A DNA stretch of 7,668 nucleotides from Deltaproteobacteria bacterium (lineage in GTDB: Bacteria > UBA10199 > JACPAL01 > JACOUP01): contig JAUSKE010000023.1 in the NCBI GenBank assembly GCA_030649435.1, positions 1-7,668 on the forward strand, read 5' to 3'. The position numbers and the translations under genes were made by a program. Positions 4,638 to 7,668 of this stretch are shown here, in pieces. The notes under the pieces were generated by a model. It saw nothing but the letters and a program-made list of their open reading frames with translations. It searched no databases and was not told the origin of the DNA. The first letter of the stretch is position 1; the number at the start of each line of letters is the position of its first letter.

Positions 4638-5324
4638 ATGAACAAACGCTCCCTCAGGCTTCTCTCCGTTTTCATCCTCATACAGTTTGTCGTGACGACC
4701 GTTCTCCCCACTTCCCTATTTGCGGAAGAAGCAAATGTAGGGGCGCCGCTCGCCGCGCCTCAGACTCGAGAACAACAGCTCATTGAAAAAGCAAAATACC
4801 ATTATTATCACATGAACTGGTCCCTCTCACGCCGTCAGGCAGAAGAGGCGCGGGATCTTTTAAAAGGGATTGGTGCTGACGGCCAACCACAACCGTTAAC
4901 AGGGGCTCGCAAAGATCAATTCGTCGAGGCCTCAATGATTTTGGCCGAGGTCCATCTGGCCCTTGACCGCAAGGCAGAGGCGATTCGGGTGATGGAAGAA
5001 GCGGCCCGGCTTGACCCGGATTTTCGTCCCGATCCAAAATGGTACCCGCCCAAAGTAACAAGGGCTTACGAAGAAGCGCGCGCCAACGTGGTGATCGGCC
5101 TCGCACACGAAAGCAAGCCTTCCCTTCCAACGAAGGTGGCAGCTCTGAATAAGCAAAGGGAATTGCAGGACAAACCGTTTTACAAGAAACCGATCTTTTG
5201 GATCGCCACCGGCGTCGTTGCCGCTGGCCTCGGTGCTGGTATTGGCATGGCGATGAGCAGTGGCGGTGGTGGCAGTAACACCGGCGTGGGGCTCAATGTG
5301 CCACCATTGGGGGTGAGGCAATGA
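4638..5324 (+). CDS. Exported TPR-like protein with C-terminal membrane helix
   Basis: This is 228 aa from ATG 4638, chosen because a signal peptide begins there (MNKRSLRLLS, hydrophobic to about residue 29, ending L-F-A). The frame is open further upstream to an ATG at 4542, but that stretch is unlike protein and precedes the signal. Residues 44-75 and 94-130 are helical, TPR-like (AEAIRVMEEAARLDPDF at 113-129). A YPPKV segment follows (136-140). Residues about 185-205 are a Gly/Ala-rich hydrophobic helix after FYKK, then a Gly/Ser-rich tail. Residues 34-41 (VGAPLAAP) come from a decayed REP. It overlaps the next gene's ATG by 4 bases, so the two are co-translated. The layout (TPR then membrane anchor) suggests an envelope scaffold for the lipoprotein downstream; the exact family is not recognised. 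Confidence 0.8.
   Translation: MNKRSLRLLSVFILIQFVVTTVLPTSLFAEEANVGAPLAAPQTREQQLIEKAKYHYYHMNWSLSRRQAEEARDLLKGIGADGQPQPLTGARKDQFVEASMILAEVHLALDRKAEAIRVMEEAARLDPDFRPDPKWYPPKVTRAYEEARANVVIGLAHESKPSLPTKVAALNKQRELQDKPFYKKPIFWIATGVVAAGLGAGIGMAMSSGGGGSNTGVGLNVPPLGVRQ
4737..4761 (+). repeat. REP palindrome E, decayed, in frame
   Basis: It has the GTAGGGGC head shared by the other REPs, but the stem is reduced: GGCGC (4742-4746) pairs with GCGCC (4755-4759). It encodes VGAPLAAP just after the signal peptide of the TPR-like protein. It could be chance, given the short stem. Confidence 0.5.
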
Positions 5325-7668
5325 TGGTTCGACTGGCTCACCATGTCCGTTCTCTTTTTTCTCCCCCTCTTGTAGGGGCGGCCCCATGTGGCCGCCCTAG
5401 ATTGAACCTGTTTTTTTATGTGGGCAGACACATAGGTCTGCCCCTACTGTTCCTTTTTCTTGCCGCCTGTTCCGGAGACAGGTCCAGCGCCGAAATCTCT
5501 GTTGCCCGCCCTGCGTCACTCCAGGCGTTGAATATTGTCACCCATGTCTATGCCGTGACTTCGGTTGAGCCGGAAAGACACCAAGAGCTAGTTTATGATT
5601 CAGAAACCGATAGTTTCAAAGGGACTGTGGAGGTCCCAACCGGTTCCGCCTTTGACCTCACGGTGGTGTACGAAGGGGATGAGACCTCAAAAGGCCAAAG
5701 AGTTGAGTTGCAATACCTCACCCGTCGGGGCTTGTTGGCAACAGGTCCCCAGATGACCGTTGCTTATGAGGAGAACAGCTGGGAGCCGAAATACGAGGGG
5801 AATGCGACACTCGATCTGGATGGGGACGGTTTTGGTAATTACGCGGAACTCCTCTACGGGAGCGATCTTTATTCCAAGGCATCGATACCGACACAGGGAC
5901 CTAAAGCCTCCGCCTCTCAGGAGGATCCGGTATCGCATCAGGATGTGCCGGTTCCTTCTTCCGCGAGCATCCCGTTTACCAGCGCTTACACAGGGACGGC
6001 AGAGTTTGACGTCATCACAGTGGCCCCCGGCGACATCAAGGAGATGACGATTGTTTCTCCCACTTATGGTTTTAAGATCCTGACCCCAACGAGCGAGACC
6101 TTGAAGACCAAAAAGATGCGGGTCTCGGTGGAGACCGATCGTTTTGTGGTGGGGAATCAGGTTGGGACCATCCCTTTTACGGTCCGGGTGAAGGATCGTT
6201 ATGGCCTTTCTAGAGACACGCCGCTTGTGATTGCCGCCTTTAACAATGAGGACAAGAAGCCTCCGAGCCTCATCCGTTTGACACTCTCTCCAAATCAGCT
6301 TCTTGCCGGGGCTCCCACCTTTGTCTGGGAGCTGGACGACCCTTCAGGGATTGACGCCTCTTCAGTTTCGGTCGCCTACAATGGGTTCCCGGTCCAGGCG
6401 ACGGTTAACGACGAAGATCCCTCCCCAAATCGTTTGTTGGCCAATATCACCCTGCCGATAACGGTGCCGGACGGGAATTACACTATTTTATTTCATGCCC
6501 GGGACCTGAAGAGGAACTTGTACGAGGAGGCGGTTCCTGTAACAGTCAAGAGGTCTACTGATCTGAACCAGAAGCCTCTGGTTCGTTCTGTCTCCGTGAG
6601 CTCCTCTTCTCCTCGTATCGGTGAGCCGTATACGATCAGTTGGGTCGGTGATGATCCGGATGGGTTTTTGGATATTGCCGGGTATCAGGTGGAGGTGACC
6701 GATTCCACAAATGATCAGTCGGTGATCTCCTGTGCCAATTTTAACGGATTAAATCTCCGGCGGGGTGTCGACTACAGCCAGTTCTGCACGCTGAAACGTG
6801 TCGGGTATGGGGAATCAGTTTCTTTCTTTGAACTGGCCCCCCTGACTGATTACACGCTCGTTGTCACGGTGCGAGATAGTTTGGGAGGGACAGGCAGTGG
6901 CTCTGTTTCGTTCACAACGGTCGAGTCAACACTCGTTGGTTGGTGGCGGATGGAGGAAGGTTCTGGCGAACTGGCGAGGGATGCGAGCGGCAATGGGGCG
7001 AATGGTAGACTGAACTCCTTTAGCATGTCGACCGCTTGGGCCGATGGGATTTTTGGCAAAGGGCTTCTGTTTGATGGGGTTAACGACCTTGTCTCGATAG
7101 ACGACCGTGCCGACTGGGATTTTCAAGGGACTGATTTTACGATTTCAGTCTGGGTCAAGGTGGCGAGTGAGGCTACAACCGGTTCCCCTTTTATCTCCCA
7201 CAATGCGGGGGCCAGTGCGAACCTGAAGTGGTCCTTTTTAAGGAGTGGTTCTACCCAACAGCCTGCTGGAATGGTGGCAAACCGGCTCGTCTTTTATACC
7301 TGTTACGAAGTTTCTAATGGCACCTGCAAAGAATTTTGGGTTCAGGAAGGGAGTGACTGGACGATCACCTTGAACCGCTGGTACCATCTGGTGGTCACAC
7401 GCAAAGGAACTCTCTATTCACTCTATCGGGATGGGGTTTTGGTCGGTGCCGCCGAATCAGATGTCGTGCTGCCGAGGGTAGAGGGTGTTCCGTTGGTGTT
7501 AGGGGCCTCGGAGACCGATTTCCGGTTAAATGGTGTTCTGGACGAAGTTTCAATGCACAAGAAGGCACTCTCAGAGGACGAAATCCGCCAATCCTGCCGA
7601 CGGGAGATGCCTTCCATCCCCTCGGGCGGAGGCAGTTGCCCCGATACTAAACAACCAATCATCCTCAC
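5321..7668 (+). CDS. Large multidomain surface lipoprotein with LamG-like domain, partial (3' end outside window)
   Basis: The frame is open for 782 codons to the right edge with no stop. It starts at ATG 5321, overlapping the previous stop (ATGA). A second ATG at 5324 sits 5 bases after GAGG and may be the one used. A hydrophobic run (40-49) ends in the lipobox L-A-A-Cys50. Then come beta-rich segments at about 57-150, a calcium-loop-like D-L-D-G-D-G-F-G-N-Y-A-E (165-176), domains at about 221-307 and 313-410 (cadherin/Ig-like), an FnIII-like domain at about 418-536, and a LamG/jellyroll domain at about 539-759 with markers GWWRMEEGSG, GKGLLFDGVNDLVSI, FTISVWVKV, WYHLVVTRKG and LNGVLDEVSMHKKALSEDEI. 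Such proteins bind glycans or partners at the cell surface; an adhesin is the likeliest role. Residues 18-43 are encoded by a REPIN, giving an unusually long N-region. Confidence 0.87.
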   Translation, partial: MMVRLAHHVRSLFSPPLVGAAPCGRPRLNLFFYVGRHIGLPLLFLFLAACSGDRSSAEISVARPASLQALNIVTHVYAVTSVEPERHQELVYDSETDSFKGTVEVPTGSAFDLTVVYEGDETSKGQRVELQYLTRRGLLATGPQMTVAYEENSWEPKYEGNATLDLDGDGFGNYAELLYGSDLYSKASIPTQGPKASASQEDPVSHQDVPVPSSASIPFTSAYTGTAEFDVITVAPGDIKEMTIVSPTYGFKILTPTSETLKTKKMRVSVETDRFVVGNQVGTIPFTVRVKDRYGLSRDTPLVIAAFNNEDKKPPSLIRLTLSPNQLLAGAPTFVWELDDPSGIDASSVSVAYNGFPVQATVNDEDPSPNRLLANITLPITVPDGNYTILFHARDLKRNLYEEAVPVTVKRSTDLNQKPLVRSVSVSSSSPRIGEPYTISWVGDDPDGFLDIAGYQVEVTDSTNDQSVISCANFNGLNLRRGVDYSQFCTLKRVGYGESVSFFELAPLTDYTLVVTVRDSLGGTGSGSVSFTTVESTLVGWWRMEEGSGELARDASGNGANGRLNSFSMSTAWADGIFGKGLLFDGVNDLVSIDDRADWDFQGTDFTISVWVKVASEATTGSPFISHNAGASANLKWSFLRSGSTQQPAGMVANRLVFYTCYEVSNGTCKEFWVQEGSDWTITLNRWYHLVVTRKGTLYSLYRDGVLVGAAESDVVLPRVEGVPLVLGASETDFRLNGVLDEVSMHKKALSEDEIRQSCRREMPSIPSGGGSCPDTKQPIIL
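5372..5397 (+). repeat. REP palindrome F (in the lipoprotein signal region)
   Basis: Head GTAG (5372-5375), then 8-bp perfect arms GGGCGGCC (5376-5383) and GGCCGCCC (5390-5397). With REP G it forms a tail-to-tail REPIN spanning 5372-5447. It is translated as VGAAPCGRP in the lipoprotein N-terminus. Confidence 0.88.
5422..5447 (-). repeat. REP palindrome G (in the lipoprotein signal region)
   Basis: On the minus strand the head GTAG is followed by GGGCAGAC, a 6-base loop and GTCTGCCC (plus-strand arms 5422-5429 and 5436-5443). Its stem differs from F, yet both arms match perfectly. It encodes the VGRHIGLPLL segment that now leads into the hydrophobic core. Confidence 0.88.

Noticed and set aside
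5372..5417. REP F plus the following T-run as a terminator
   Set aside because: The T-run starts 13 bases after the stem, and the region is inside an open coding frame.
1..7668. tRNA, rRNA or CRISPR arrays
   Set aside because: I saw no cloverleaf-like, rRNA-like or spaced-repeat sequence on either strand.

Overview
The window suggests a Gram-negative bacterium of moderate GC content. It has two lipoproteins with lipoboxes, several Sec signal peptides and a CsgG-type outer-membrane secretion pore. The gene repertoire (FHA-membrane protein, TPR lipoproteins, LamG-type surface lipoprotein, RAYT with many REP palindromes) fits uncultivated 'deltaproteobacteria-like' or similar environmental lineages, but I cannot fix the taxonomy from sequence alone.

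Left half, minus strand (3444 down to 1): one compact operon of six genes, all overlapping or separated by at most 15 bases. In transcription order they are: a Ser/Asn-rich exported protein (160 aa); a small exported protein (102 aa); a second small exported protein (123 aa); a CsgG-family pore protein with an extra C-terminal domain (333 aa); a membrane-anchored FHA protein (209 aa); and a TPR lipoprotein that runs off the left edge. The three small exported proteins end in related Gly/Asn/Val segments, with the core [MV]N[IV]-x-x-G-[SH]-[DG]-x-V followed by an Asn-rich N-x-x-N-N-S type tail. I read this as a curli- or holdfast-anchor-like secretion locus in which the three small proteins are the probable substrates or chaperones of the CsgG-like pore.

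Middle (3445-4637): a regulatory and mobile block. It holds a strong Shine-Dalgarno for the operon, a sigma-54-like -24/-12 element, a 20-bp tandem repeat of a 15-bp palindrome, REP palindromes, a well-initiated 28-codon peptide gene, and a REP-associated tyrosine transposase (RAYT) whose own coding sequence contains three REP elements, two of them as an inverted pair (REPIN).

Right half, plus strand (4638-7668): two overlapping genes (ATGA junction). One encodes an exported TPR-like protein with a C-terminal membrane helix and Gly-rich tail. The other encodes a large multidomain surface lipoprotein with Ig/FnIII-like domains, an Asp-rich calcium-loop motif and a LamG-like jellyroll, and it runs off the right edge. 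A REPIN is embedded in frame in the signal peptide region of this lipoprotein, and a decayed REP lies in frame just after the signal peptide of the TPR-like protein.

The divergent halves look functionally related (cell-surface assembly and adhesion), but their direct cooperation is inference.
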